Source: CAYQQR01 sp964420035 (GTDB lineage: Bacteria; Bacteroidota; Bacteroidia; Bacteroidales; SM23-62). Taken from it: a stretch of 55,127 nucleotides of DNA. The stretch covers positions 1 to 55,127 of the forward strand of contig CAYQQR010000027.1 of the NCBI GenBank assembly GCA_964420035.1, written 5' to 3'. Below are positions 45,001-52,566 of the stretch, piece after piece. The notes beneath the pieces are model-generated. The model worked only from the letters and a program-made list of their open reading frames with translations, had not been told where the DNA came from and did not search any database. The position numbers and the translations under genes were made by a program. Numbering within the stretch: position 1 is the stretch's first letter; the number at the start of each line of letters is the position of its first letter.

Positions 45001-45462
45001 CTCCGGGAATCCATCAAGCAAACGCTGGCCACCTCGGGAGACAGCCACGAACCTAAAGATGGTCTGGATATCACCCTTTGCGTGCTGGACGAGAAGCTCG
45101 ACAGACTTGAATTCTCCGGGGCCTTCAATCCCCTGTACCAGATACGGGATGGAGAACTGATTCAGCATAAAGCCGACCGCATGCCTATCGGCTACTATTA
45201 TGGACAGCCGGAATCTTTCCGCGGTCATAAGGTCAATATACAGGAGGGGGACATATTTTACATGTTTTCCGACGGTTATGCCGATCAACTGGGAGGACCA
45301 AAAACCAAGAAGTTCACCTCCAAACGCTTCCGGGAACTGCTGCTGCGTATCCACGATAAACCACTCCTGGAACAGAAAGAGATTCTTCATAAGAGCCTGA
45401 TGGAATGGAAAGGTAACACCTCGCAACTGGACGATATCCTGATCATTGGTCTGCGTATTTGA
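42049..45462 (+). CDS. Membrane-bound propeller sensor with SpoIIE (PP2C) phosphatase domain
   Basis: A 1137-residue signalling protein. It has a signal peptide (1-22), beta-propeller repeats of the two-component-regulator type (about 30-360 and 485-735), a Y_Y_Y domain (about 745-825), a membrane helix (about 832-852), a coiled coil (about 855-905) and a SpoIIE/PP2C phosphatase (about 915-1137). Phosphatase marks are DIVSGDFYYL, AAADCTGHGVPGAFM and YMFSDGYADQLGG with the metal-binding aspartates. Sensing is periplasmic and output cytoplasmic. An odd hydrophilic insert of about 115 residues (about 365-480) interrupts the propeller. Its substrate would be a phosphorylated partner-switch protein; SiaC (20216-20590) is one candidate in the window. 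Confidence 0.9.
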   Translation: MPLGRLLYGLLSGFLPLLIHAQSGSPFYTHFEHPEFTGRPVQAIVSDEWNDMLLMNQNGIMHFNSEEWQRISIRQHPTTIAIDPFTFLGYAGFRNDHGYLEKKLDGQYHFTSLSGNQHRKSPIKQILIAENEVIFRSERSIYSYDRFKLELDQEYQTDSIYPEGFFLHNDILHAIVPGSGFIRFISGKKEQMKSDLVPDAAFAGQCDLGSGLSLLCFSNGALFTFNGSELEEYRVKDHEYLVNSITTGLLDVSSDWFACSTILGGCIIIDKNTGETRYTISYQNGLPDDEIYAMGLDQNGGLWLSHEYGLTRVDFSFPATRFDTYEGLEGNLFSVNNHPGKLFVGTSEGIYELTEKRSYEEKEVVVPLVNKAPPSSPVPEITQEQPVSKLDSVDQDTLGWWERRKLRRAQRQQEKDDTEVRDTSSERSGIARFFSRMADNIQSTFTREEEQIEEQPTPPQREKTSYIRKKIQNLLSVNYEFRKVEGLNKKCRILVRIGDHLLAGTNSGLYEVIDGEAMLIYPDLYVGFLVPSVTPGQFFAGSYQGLFLMQFKEDQWEVIQRFPSPVTPIISVTEADSGDIWAGSENYVYHFTREKDSLITQSYRFNNTGYNMIRVKKLGNSIFLLTNEGVFTVTEKEITPYSLQDSIQSSTPRYLLSQREVVWISDGNRWISISGEEKYNIGLTRYLDLFTQVREIHLDAPGNLWIVQGRDELYRIESGSYEPDFSLNISQVRGRHRSFDPYEVLNLNHNERSLRIYVSAPFYLRPESTQFQYYLEEIMDGWSGWTRSNEIDLPVLPTGKYVLNIRARNVLGELTESRSITFSIRPPFWQSWWFIGLCALFLILILILIIRLRLRKLRHDKMILEERVRERTMEIERQKNEIENQQKEITDSILYAQMIQRAVMPSLEEFSQLLPELFILFLPRDIVSGDFYYLNRKDGQIIIAAADCTGHGVPGAFMSMLGISQLNEIISNTKKVRANTVLNQLRESIKQTLATSGDSHEPKDGLDITLCVLDEKLDRLEFSGAFNPLYQIRDGELIQHKADRMPIGYYYGQPESFRGHKVNIQEGDIFYMFSDGYADQLGGPKTKKFTSKRFRELLLRIHDKPLLEQKEILHKSLMEWKGNTSQLDDILIIGLRI

Positions 45463-45463
45463 A

Positions 45464-45502
45464 TTGCGCCTGCCTGTCGGCAGGCAGGGATTGCGGATTT
45501 AG
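45464..45502. repeat. Palindromic intergenic repeat, copy 1
   Basis: The core GCCTGCCTGTCGGCAGGCAGG (near-palindrome) is flanked by ttgc on the left and gattgcggattta-like DNA on the right. A second copy at 54858-54895 matches except for one core base (T/C) over about 38 bp, and a shorter relative lies at 54783-54797. It starts 2 bp after the SpoIIE stop. It may act as a hairpin at the transcript end; it looks like a dispersed genomic repeat. Confidence 0.8.
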
Positions 45503-45545
45503 TCCCGGTAGCTATCAGGATAGAATTTCCCTTCCCGGTTTATTC

Positions 45546-45576
45546 TTTGGAATTATTCTAAATTCAACTATTTTTG
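45546..45576 (+). promoter_or_regulatory. Promoter of the metH-metF unit
   Basis: TTTG (45546-45549), a 19 bp spacer and TATTTTTG (45569-45576) give a full match to the Bacteroidota housekeeping promoter (-33 TTTG, -7 TAnnTTTG). The start of transcription would be near 45583, about 35 nt before the riboswitch. Confidence 0.75.
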
Positions 45577-45617
45577 CCTTACTAACCTGAATATTTCTTT
45601 CCTGAAAGATTGTTTGG

Positions 45618-45728
45618 GTTATTGAGAAGGGGGGAGAGATTAGGCTCCGCGAACCCCTAGCAACCTACCCTCTAAGAGGGAAAGGTGCTAAAACCTAACC
45701 CCGCGGGTAAACGGGGGAATGATAATTT
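45618..45728 (+). ncRNA. SAM-I type (S-box) riboswitch
   Basis: The leader carries the SAM-I core in order: GAGAGATTAGGCTCC, GAACCCCTAGCAACCT, a short hairpin CCCTCTAAGAGGG, AAAGGTGCTAA, then a hairpin CCCCG...CGGGG. An outer P1 helix is possible between GTTATTGAG and GAATGATAAT. The family binds S-adenosylmethionine and lowers expression of methionine genes when it is plentiful. It stands 88 nt before the metH start, behind a good promoter. Downstream stems AACAGG/CCTGTT (45730-45735, 45760-45765) and ACCAC/GTGGT (45751-45755, 45775-45779) interleave and could be the switching part. No U-run terminator is seen. Confidence 0.88.
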
Positions 45729-45815
45729 AAACAGGATTACCGGCGTCAACACCACAAAACCTGTTGTATAAAAGGTGGTTGCATAGTATCTGTCGGCTGC
45801 CTGAATGAGAATATT

Positions 45816-48800
45816 ATGCAAGAAGTTCATTCCATATACGACGAGTTAGAAAAGCGAGTGCTGGTTCTGGATGGGGCCATGGGCAGTTTGCTGCAGACCC
45901 ATGACCTGAAAGAAGCGGATTTCAGGGGAAAACTATTTACCGATCATCCGGCTCCCCTGCAAGACAACAACGATCTGCTTTCCCTTACACGCCCTGATAT
46001 CATAAAAGAAATACACCGTGCCTACCTGGAGGCCGGGGCAGATATTATTGAGACCAACACCTTTAATGCCAATGCTGTTTCCCAGGCCGACTATGGTATG
46101 CAGGACCAGGTTTATGCCATGAATCTGGCTTCGGCAAAACTGGCCCGGGAAGCTGCAGATGCTTTCACCAGGAAGAATCCCGTGAAACCCCGCTTTGTTG
46201 CCGGTGCCATGGGCCCCACCAATAAAACCGCCTCCATGTCTCCCGACGTGAACAACCCGGCATACAGGGCCATTGACTTCGATACACTGAAAGATGTTTA
46301 TAAGGAACAGGCTCGCGGCCTGCTGGATGGGGGTGTGGATATCCTCCTGCTTGAAACCGTTTTCGATACCCTGAATGCCAAGGCGGCACTTTTTGGCATC
46401 GAGGAGCTTTTTGAAGAAGAAAACCGGAAAGTCCCCCTCATGGTGTCCGGAACCATCACCGACGCGAGCGGCCGCACCCTCTCGGGCCAGACCCTGGAAG
46501 CCTTCATGCATTCGGTCAGCCATACCGACCTGTTGAGCATCGGTCTGAACTGCAGCCTGGGCCCAAGGGAATTGAGGCCCTACCTGGAAGAACTTTCCGA
46601 AAAATCGCGGAAATACGTTTCCGTATATCCCAACGCGGGTTTGCCGAATCAATTGGGAGAATACGATATGGGTCCCGACCAGATGTCCGAATACATGAAG
46701 GATTACCTGGATCATGGCTTTGCTAATATTGTCGGGGGTTGCTGCGGTACCGGGCCGGAACACATCCGGCAACTTGCCCGCCTGGCTGAAAAGGCAGAAG
46801 TCAGAAAACCACCTGCCGAAAAGAAAAAGATGAAGCTCAGCGGCCTGGAAGCCCTCAATATCTTTCCGGGCAGTAATTTTATCAATATCGGGGAACGGAC
46901 CAATGTAAGCGGTTCCAGGAAATTTGCAAGGCTCATCCGGGAAGGTAACTATGAAAGTGCCCTTTCCGTTGCCCGTGAACAAGTAGAGGGTGGAGCCCAG
47001 ATCATCGATGTGAACATGGATGATGCTATGCTGGATGCTGAAAAAGAAATGGTCAATTTCCTGAACCTGCTGACCTCCGAGCCGGATATTGCCAGGGTTC
47101 CGGTAATGATAGATTCATCCAAATGGACCGTTATTGAAGCCGGTCTGAAATGTTTGCAGGGACGGGCCATTGTAAATTCAATCAGCCTGAAGGAAGGAGA
47201 ACAAAAGTTCATCGAACAGGCTGAAAAAATACGCGGATACGGTGCAGCGGTCATCGTGATGGCATTCGACGAAAAAGGCCAGGCAGTAAACTTTGAACGC
47301 AAGATAGAAATATGTGCAAGGGTCTACAGGATACTGACAGAAGAAGTGCACTTCCCTCCCGAGGATATCATCTTCGATCCCAATATCCTCACCATCGGCA
47401 CCGGTATTGAAGAACATGCTCATTATGCCATTGATTATATCCGGGCCACCCGCTGGATCAAGGAAAACCTGCCGGATGCGAAGGTCAGTGGCGGCGTGAG
47501 CAATTTATCCTTCTCTTTCCGGGGAAACAACACGGTACGCGAAGCCATGCATTCCGCCTTCCTGTATCATGCCATACAGGCAGGCATGGATATGGGCATT
47601 GTTAACCCCTCCATGCTGCAGGTTTATGATGAGATCCCACGGGAACTGCTGGAAAAGGTTGAAGATGTCATACTCAATCGCAGGGAGGACGCAACAGAGC
47701 GCCTGATCGAATATGCCGAACAGTTGAAATCGACCGGCAAAAGTGCTGAGAAGAAAACCGATGCCTGGAGGGAACAACCCGTGCGGGAAAGACTCAAACA
47801 TGCCCTGGTTAAAGGCATTGCCGATCATATTGAACAGGATGTCCTTGAGGCGCGTCAGCATTACGCGCAGAGTCTGGAAGTCATCGAAGGTCCCCTGATG
47901 GATGGGATGAACGTGGTGGGCGACCTGTTCGGTGACGGTAAAATGTTCCTGCCGCAGGTGGTGAAAAGTGCACGGGTGATGAAAAAAGCCGTGTCCGTGC
48001 TCTTGCCCTTTATTGAAGAAGAAAGAAAAGCCGGGGGCGATACGGCCAATAATACACGGATTCTTCTGGCCACAGTGAAAGGAGACGTACACGATATCGG
48101 TAAAAACATCGTGGGCGTGGTGCTGGCCTGCAACAACTATGAGATCATCGATCTGGGGGTAATGGTCCCGGCCGAAAAGATCCTGCGGACCGCCCGTGAA
48201 AAAGAAGTCGATATCATCGGACTCAGTGGTCTGATCACTCCTTCCCTGGAAGAGATGGGGCATGTTGCCAGGGAGATGGAACGGCAGAAATTCAGGATCC
48301 CCCTTCTGATCGGTGGTGCCACAACCTCAAAGATCCATACAGCCGTAAAGATATGGCCCAACTACCATGCACCGGTTATTCACGTTAAAGATGCCTCCAG
48401 GTCCGTCAACGTGGCCGGTAAACTCTTTTCAAAGGAAAGCAGGGCAAGTTTTGTTGAAAACATTAATAAAGAATACGAAGAACTCACCCGGAAATACACC
48501 GGCACCGCCGGTAAGGTTGAATACATCAGTCTGGATGAAGCACGCGGGAACAGGCCGGGTATCGATTGGGCGGATTCCCCGGTATATCACCCCAATTTTT
48601 CGGGGGTAAAAAGCTTTGACGATTATCCCATGGAAGACATAAGGAAATACATCAGCTGGATCTTTTTCTTCCTGGTATGGCAGCTGAAAGGCAAATGGCC
48701 CGATATCCTGCAAGATCCTGTACAGGGAGAAGAGGCACGTAAGCTGTTCGACGATGCCAACAGGATGCTGGACCGGATCATCAGGGAGAAGTGGCTGCGT

Positions 48801-49499
48801 GCCCGCGGTGTTATTGGCTTTTTCCCGGCCAATGCTGTGGGAGACGACATAGAGGTATACAGCGATGACTCCAGGTCAAAGATCCTGACCCGCTTTATCA
48901 ATCTGCGTAACCAGGTCAAGCGTCCCGGCGGGAAACCCAATCTCTGCCTGTCGGATTTCGTGGCACCCAAAAACAGTGGAAAAATTGACTATATTGGCGC
49001 TTTTGCAGTCACAACCGGTTTGGGCATCGAAGAAAAGATCAGGGAATTTGAAAAAGACCATGACGATTATTCGAGCATTATGCTGAAAGCACTGGCAGAC
49101 AGACTCGTAGAAGCATTTACAGAATTGCTGCATGAAAGGGTAAGAAAGGAATTCTGGGCTTACGCCCCGGACGAGAAACTGAGCCTTGATGATCTGATCC
49201 TGGAAAAATACCAGGGTATTCGTCCCGCTCATGGCTACCCGGCCTGTCCCGATCATTCGGAAAAAGACAGCCTTTTCCGTTTGTTGAATGCACAGGAATA
49301 TACCGGAATATCGCTGACAGAAACCTATTCCATGTTTCCGGCCGCATCGGTAAGCGGACTGATGTTTGCACATCCACAGTCCACCTATTTCTTTGTAGGT
49401 AAGATTGGTAAAGACCAGGTGGAAGACTACGCGAGAAGAAAGAATAAAAGCATACGGGAAATAGAAAAACTATTGGCGTCAAATCTCAATTATGCCTGA
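45816..49499 (+). CDS. metH: Cobalamin-dependent methionine synthase MetH
   Basis: A 1227-residue enzyme that transfers the methyl group of methyl-THF to homocysteine through cobalamin. Four modules are in order: homocysteine-binding (about 1-330; NCSLGPRELR and IVGGCCGTGPEH supply the zinc cysteines), pterin-binding (about 345-620; NIGERTNVSGSRKFARLI), cobalamin-binding (about 650-890; GDVHDIGKNIVG with the cobalt ligand His759, as in E. coli) and AdoMet-dependent reactivation (about 900-1227). The length equals that of the E. coli enzyme. Expression should fall when SAM is high, through the leader riboswitch. It is followed by metF after 3 bp. The enzyme needs cobalamin, so the organism makes or imports it. 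Confidence 0.97.
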   Translation: MQEVHSIYDELEKRVLVLDGAMGSLLQTHDLKEADFRGKLFTDHPAPLQDNNDLLSLTRPDIIKEIHRAYLEAGADIIETNTFNANAVSQADYGMQDQVYAMNLASAKLAREAADAFTRKNPVKPRFVAGAMGPTNKTASMSPDVNNPAYRAIDFDTLKDVYKEQARGLLDGGVDILLLETVFDTLNAKAALFGIEELFEEENRKVPLMVSGTITDASGRTLSGQTLEAFMHSVSHTDLLSIGLNCSLGPRELRPYLEELSEKSRKYVSVYPNAGLPNQLGEYDMGPDQMSEYMKDYLDHGFANIVGGCCGTGPEHIRQLARLAEKAEVRKPPAEKKKMKLSGLEALNIFPGSNFINIGERTNVSGSRKFARLIREGNYESALSVAREQVEGGAQIIDVNMDDAMLDAEKEMVNFLNLLTSEPDIARVPVMIDSSKWTVIEAGLKCLQGRAIVNSISLKEGEQKFIEQAEKIRGYGAAVIVMAFDEKGQAVNFERKIEICARVYRILTEEVHFPPEDIIFDPNILTIGTGIEEHAHYAIDYIRATRWIKENLPDAKVSGGVSNLSFSFRGNNTVREAMHSAFLYHAIQAGMDMGIVNPSMLQVYDEIPRELLEKVEDVILNRREDATERLIEYAEQLKSTGKSAEKKTDAWREQPVRERLKHALVKGIADHIEQDVLEARQHYAQSLEVIEGPLMDGMNVVGDLFGDGKMFLPQVVKSARVMKKAVSVLLPFIEEERKAGGDTANNTRILLATVKGDVHDIGKNIVGVVLACNNYEIIDLGVMVPAEKILRTAREKEVDIIGLSGLITPSLEEMGHVAREMERQKFRIPLLIGGATTSKIHTAVKIWPNYHAPVIHVKDASRSVNVAGKLFSKESRASFVENINKEYEELTRKYTGTAGKVEYISLDEARGNRPGIDWADSPVYHPNFSGVKSFDDYPMEDIRKYISWIFFFLVWQLKGKWPDILQDPVQGEEARKLFDDANRMLDRIIREKWLRARGVIGFFPANAVGDDIEVYSDDSRSKILTRFINLRNQVKRPGGKPNLCLSDFVAPKNSGKIDYIGAFAVTTGLGIEEKIREFEKDHDDYSSIMLKALADRLVEAFTELLHERVRKEFWAYAPDEKLSLDDLILEKYQGIRPAHGYPACPDHSEKDSLFRLLNAQEYTGISLTETYSMFPAASVSGLMFAHPQSTYFFVGKIGKDQVEDYARRKNKSIREIEKLLASNLNYA

Positions 49500-49502
49500 G
49501 CA

Positions 49503-50456
49503 ATGAAAGTAATTGACATCTTAAAATCAACAAAAGAAAGCTTGTTCTCCTTTGAAATCCTGCCCCCCCTGAAAGGTAAAAGCATTGAAGAGATCTATGC
49601 CGCTATCGATCCCCTCATGGAATTCAACCCAATGAATATCAATGTAACTTACCATCAACAGGAGGTGGAATACAGAGAGATCGACGGTAATATCATGGAA
49701 AAAAGGATCGTCAGGAAACGGCCGGGTACCGTGGCCATTTCTGCTGCCATCAAATACAAGTATAAAACCACCGTGGTACCCCATATCATTTGCGGAGGAT
49801 TTACAAAAGAAGAAACGGAAGATGCCCTCATCGACCTGCATTTCCTGGGGATGAAAAATTTGCTGGTCCTGCGGGGCGACCCGATCAAGTCGGAACGCTA
49901 CTTCAGACCGGAACCCGGGGGGCACCGTTATGCCGCGGACCTTGTAAAACAGATCATGAACATGAACCAAGGCATCTACCTGGATGAAGATATAAAATAT
50001 ACCTTCCCTACCGATTTTTCAGTGGGCGTGGCCGCTTACCCGGAAAAGCACATTGAGTCCCCCAATATGGACGAGGACCTGAAATATCTTAAGCAAAAGG
50101 TAGAGGCCGGAGCCGATTACATTGTCACCCAGATGTTTTTTGATAACAAAAAATTCTTTGATTTTGTTAAGCTTTGCCGCGACCGAGGTATCATGGTCCC
50201 TATTGTTCCCGGATTGAAGCCAGTGAATACAAAAAAAGACCTCAGACTCCTGCCGCAGGTCTTTAATATCGACCTGCCCTCCCAACTGTTCCGGGAAGTG
50301 GAAAACTGCAAAGACAACGCGGAAGCCCGGCAGATTGGAATAGAATGGTGCATACAACAGTCCAAAGAATTAAAGGAAGCCGGCGTCCCCGTCATCCATT
50401 ACTATACCATCGGACAGTCGGATAATATCAGGGAAATAGCCAAAAGAGTATTCTGA
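49503..50456 (+). CDS. metF: 5,10-methylenetetrahydrofolate reductase MetF
   Basis: A 317-residue flavoprotein that reduces methylene-THF to methyl-THF, the methyl donor used by MetH. Typical segments are LFSFEILPPLKGKSIEEI (about 14-31), FLGMKNLLVLRGDP (about 112-125), GVAAYPEKHIESPNM (about 175-189), LKQKVEAGADYIVTQMFFDNKKFFDF (about 197-222) and IVPGLKPVN (about 236-244). Directly behind metH (3 bp), so in the same riboswitch-controlled transcript. Length and ends look complete. Confidence 0.96.
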   Translation: MKVIDILKSTKESLFSFEILPPLKGKSIEEIYAAIDPLMEFNPMNINVTYHQQEVEYREIDGNIMEKRIVRKRPGTVAISAAIKYKYKTTVVPHIICGGFTKEETEDALIDLHFLGMKNLLVLRGDPIKSERYFRPEPGGHRYAADLVKQIMNMNQGIYLDEDIKYTFPTDFSVGVAAYPEKHIESPNMDEDLKYLKQKVEAGADYIVTQMFFDNKKFFDFVKLCRDRGIMVPIVPGLKPVNTKKDLRLLPQVFNIDLPSQLFREVENCKDNAEARQIGIEWCIQQSKELKEAGVPVIHYYTIGQSDNIREIAKRVF

Positions 50457-50498
50457 CAGGTCGTCCCCTGATCCAGGAATTGAAGAAAAGGATATTTG

Positions 50499-50570
50499 TG
50501 GTTATGTATGGTTATTTATGGTTATGCATGTACAACAAATAACCACCAATTACAACAAATAACCACCAAT
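50499..50570. repeat. Two adjacent tandem repeat blocks (10-bp and 20-bp units)
   Basis: Three near-copies of tggttatgta (50499-50528) are followed by two perfect 20 bp copies of tacaacaaataaccaccaat (50531-50550 and 50551-50570). The unit ggttatt of the first block is the complement of aataacc in the second, so the blocks can pair. They lie between the metF stop and the convergent pepD stop. Confidence 0.85.
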
Positions 50571-50593
50571 TACCATATTTCCCAACATTCATC

Positions 50594-52045
50594 CTACACC
50601 CTCTCCAGGGTCTTCACCAAAAACTCCCAGAACTTCTCCACAGTTTCGATATTCACCTTCTCATCCGGACTGTGCGGATAGCGGATGGTGGGGCCGAATG
50701 AGATCATATCCAAGCCGGGATAGGTATCTCCGATGATCCCGCATTCCAGTCCGGCATGGATGACCTTGATCTCCGGGACCTTACCAAAATTGTCCTTGTA
50801 AACCTCCTTCATCAGGTTCAGGATCCCGGATACCGGATCGGGCTTCCAGCCCGGGTATTCACCTTCGAAGGTGACTTCTGCCCCGGCCAGTTCAAGAACA
50901 CTTTGTATGGCTTCCCCCAGACTTTTCTTGGCGCTGTCAACGGCGCCGCGCATCAAACAAAGGACCTCGATCTTTTTCTCCCCCGATCTTACAATGGCCA
51001 GGTTGGTTGATGTCTCTACCACGCCGGGCATCTCGGCGCTCATCCGGATCACATCGCTGGGAATGCCGTATATCGCGTTGAACAATTTTTCCCGGGTATT
51101 TTTGTCGACGAGAAAAGGAGGCATGTCTGCCGGTTCCGCCCTGAACTGCAGGCCGGGCTCCACGCTTCCGATCTCCCTTTTATAGTCCTTCAGATACTGA
51201 TCAAGGGAATCCAGGAATGCTTTTTCCCGGTCCCCGGGAACGGTCACCACGGCAAAGGACTCCCGGGGAATGGCGTTTCTCAGACTGCCCCCTTCGATGG
51301 AGGCCAGCCTCATTCCGAATTCCCTCGATGCATTCCACATGAAACGGTTCAGGAGCTTGTTGGAGTTGCCCCTGCCAAGGTGAATATCCAGTCCGGAATG
51401 CCCTCCTTTAAGGCCGGTCAGACCCAGTTGATAGGCAATAACATCACCGGGAACATCTTCTTCCTTGTATTCAAAGACCCCCACTGCATCCATGCCTCCG
51501 GCGCAACCAATGTAGAGTTCCCCCTCGTCTTCCGAATCGAGGTTTATCAGGATCTTGCCCTGCAACTTCCCGGGTTCCAGCTGAAATGCACCGGTCATGC
51601 CGGTTTCTTCATCAACCGTAAGCAGGGCCTCTACAGGACCGTGTTCAATTTCATCTGACTCCATCACGGCGAGTGCTGCAGCCACACCGATTCCGTTATC
51701 GGAACCAAGGGTAGTACCCTCGGCACGAACCCACTCACCGTCAACAACAGCATTGATGGGATCTTTTTCAAAGTCGTGCTCTTTATCACTGTTCTTCTGC
51801 GGGACCATGTCCACGTGAGCCTGCAGGATCACACCGGGATGATCTTCCTTACCCCGGGTGGCCGGTTTGCGGATGATCACGTTCCCGATAGAATCCTTAT
51901 AGGTTTCCAGACCGAGTTTCTTTCCAAATTCGTACACATACTCCGCGGCTTTCGCTTCCTTCTTTGATGGACGTGGGATCCGCGTAAGATCATGGAATAT
52001 CTTCCAAAGGGCTGTTGGGTTGAGATGTGTTATTTGCTTGGTCAT
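50594..52045 (-). CDS. pepD: Aminoacyl-histidine dipeptidase PepD (M20C)
   Basis: A 483-residue zinc peptidase of the M20 family, cutting Xaa-His and other dipeptides in the cytoplasm. Metal site and catalytic residues are in place: LQAHVDMV (His77, catalytic Asp79), GSDNGIG (Asp116), DEETGM (catalytic Glu146, metal Glu147), INLDSEDEGELYIGCAGG (Asp170) and a late histidine within VIHAGLECGI. The size matches E. coli PepD. It lies downstream of the PqqD-like and OPT genes on the same strand; together the peptide importer and dipeptidase make a plausible uptake-and-use unit. An 8-bp repeat array lies upstream. Confidence 0.94.
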   Translation of the reverse strand: MTKQITHLNPTALWKIFHDLTRIPRPSKKEAKAAEYVYEFGKKLGLETYKDSIGNVIIRKPATRGKEDHPGVILQAHVDMVPQKNSDKEHDFEKDPINAVVDGEWVRAEGTTLGSDNGIGVAAALAVMESDEIEHGPVEALLTVDEETGMTGAFQLEPGKLQGKILINLDSEDEGELYIGCAGGMDAVGVFEYKEEDVPGDVIAYQLGLTGLKGGHSGLDIHLGRGNSNKLLNRFMWNASREFGMRLASIEGGSLRNAIPRESFAVVTVPGDREKAFLDSLDQYLKDYKREIGSVEPGLQFRAEPADMPPFLVDKNTREKLFNAIYGIPSDVIRMSAEMPGVVETSTNLAIVRSGEKKIEVLCLMRGAVDSAKKSLGEAIQSVLELAGAEVTFEGEYPGWKPDPVSGILNLMKEVYKDNFGKVPEIKVIHAGLECGIIGDTYPGLDMISFGPTIRYPHSPDEKVNIETVEKFWEFLVKTLERV

Positions 52046-52105
52046 AATTTTTATGTTTTTAAAAAACTGTTTTTAGATTTAAGGTTCTAAGGATTTAAGG
52101 TTATA

Positions 52106-52159
52106 CTCTTTTGCTCTTTTGCTCTTTTGCTCTTTTGCTCTTTTGCTCTTTTGCTCTTT
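52106..52159. repeat. 8-bp tandem repeat (ctcttttg, six copies plus a partial)
   Basis: Six perfect copies of ctcttttg and a partial one run from 52106 to the stop codon of the PqqD-like gene (stop at 52158-52160). The array lies about 60-115 bp upstream of the pepD start, so copy-number changes would alter the leader or promoter spacing of pepD without touching its frame. Confidence 0.92.
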
Positions 52160-52547
52160 ACCCTCTTTCTTCATCTAATTGCTGAAAGCTGATATATCGC
52201 TCATCATAAAGCTTCCCGACAAACTTCGTCATTCTTTCTTCCAGGTCGGGGGTGGCTTCCCGTGGAATGGATTCCCGGATATGACGGCAAATATCCCCTA
52301 CCGATGACGCTCCGTCCATAGCCTTCCATGCTTCGGTACCCAGCCGATCCAGGTGAATTCTGAAATGATCCTTTTTGCCTGCCGGCACCAGAAAGCTTCT
52401 GAGTTTCTCATTACGGAACCTGGGTATGACCAGGGATAGCTTCCCTCCTTCCCCTTCTTCAACCTTGCTCAGCCTGACCGGCACCAGGTCCAGTGCATTG
52501 ATTCTCTTCAATATTCTTCTCTTCCGTCCAAATCTCACAATCTTCAA
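52158..52547 (-). CDS. PqqD-like protein
   Basis: A 129-residue protein whose second half matches the PqqD fold, a small winged-helix-like chaperone that hands peptides to radical SAM enzymes: HLDRLGTEAWKAMDGASSVGDICRHIRES (about 65-93) and FVGKLYDERYISF (about 108-120). The first 25 residues are very basic (VRFGRKRRILKR). No radical SAM gene or precursor peptide is visible in the window. It is 17 bp behind the OPT gene. The start is uncertain: the frame opens within a heptamer repeat and offers TTG (52547) or GTG three codons later, no ATG. It may be a stand-alone PqqD domain tied to the transporter. Confidence 0.75.
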   Translation of the reverse strand: MKIVRFGRKRRILKRINALDLVPVRLSKVEEGEGGKLSLVIPRFRNEKLRSFLVPAGKKDHFRIHLDRLGTEAWKAMDGASSVGDICRHIRESIPREATPDLEERMTKFVGKLYDERYISFQQLDEERG

Positions 52548-52566
52548 TCTTTAATCTTCAATCCTC
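52539..52566. repeat. 7-bp tandem repeat across the OPT stop and PqqD-like start
   Basis: Four heptamers (aatcttc, aatcttt, aatcttc, aatcctc) fill the junction between the OPT stop codon (52565-52567) and the start region of the PqqD-like gene. Because 7 is not a multiple of 3, a gain or loss would move or remove the upstream start codon choices of the PqqD-like gene. Confidence 0.85.

Noticed and set aside
45933..46982. 349-codon minus-strand frame within metH
   Set aside because: Antisense to the homocysteine-binding domain; a shadow caused by codon bias.
50531..50570. CRISPR-like direct repeats
   Set aside because: The two 20 bp copies are directly adjacent with no spacer, and no cas genes are present.
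50496..50681. 61-codon plus-strand frame between metF and pepD
   Set aside because: Consists of the tandem repeats and then runs antisense into pepD.
52106..52159. Possible CRISPR or phage attachment array
   Set aside because: Uninterrupted 8 bp units without spacers; a microsatellite.
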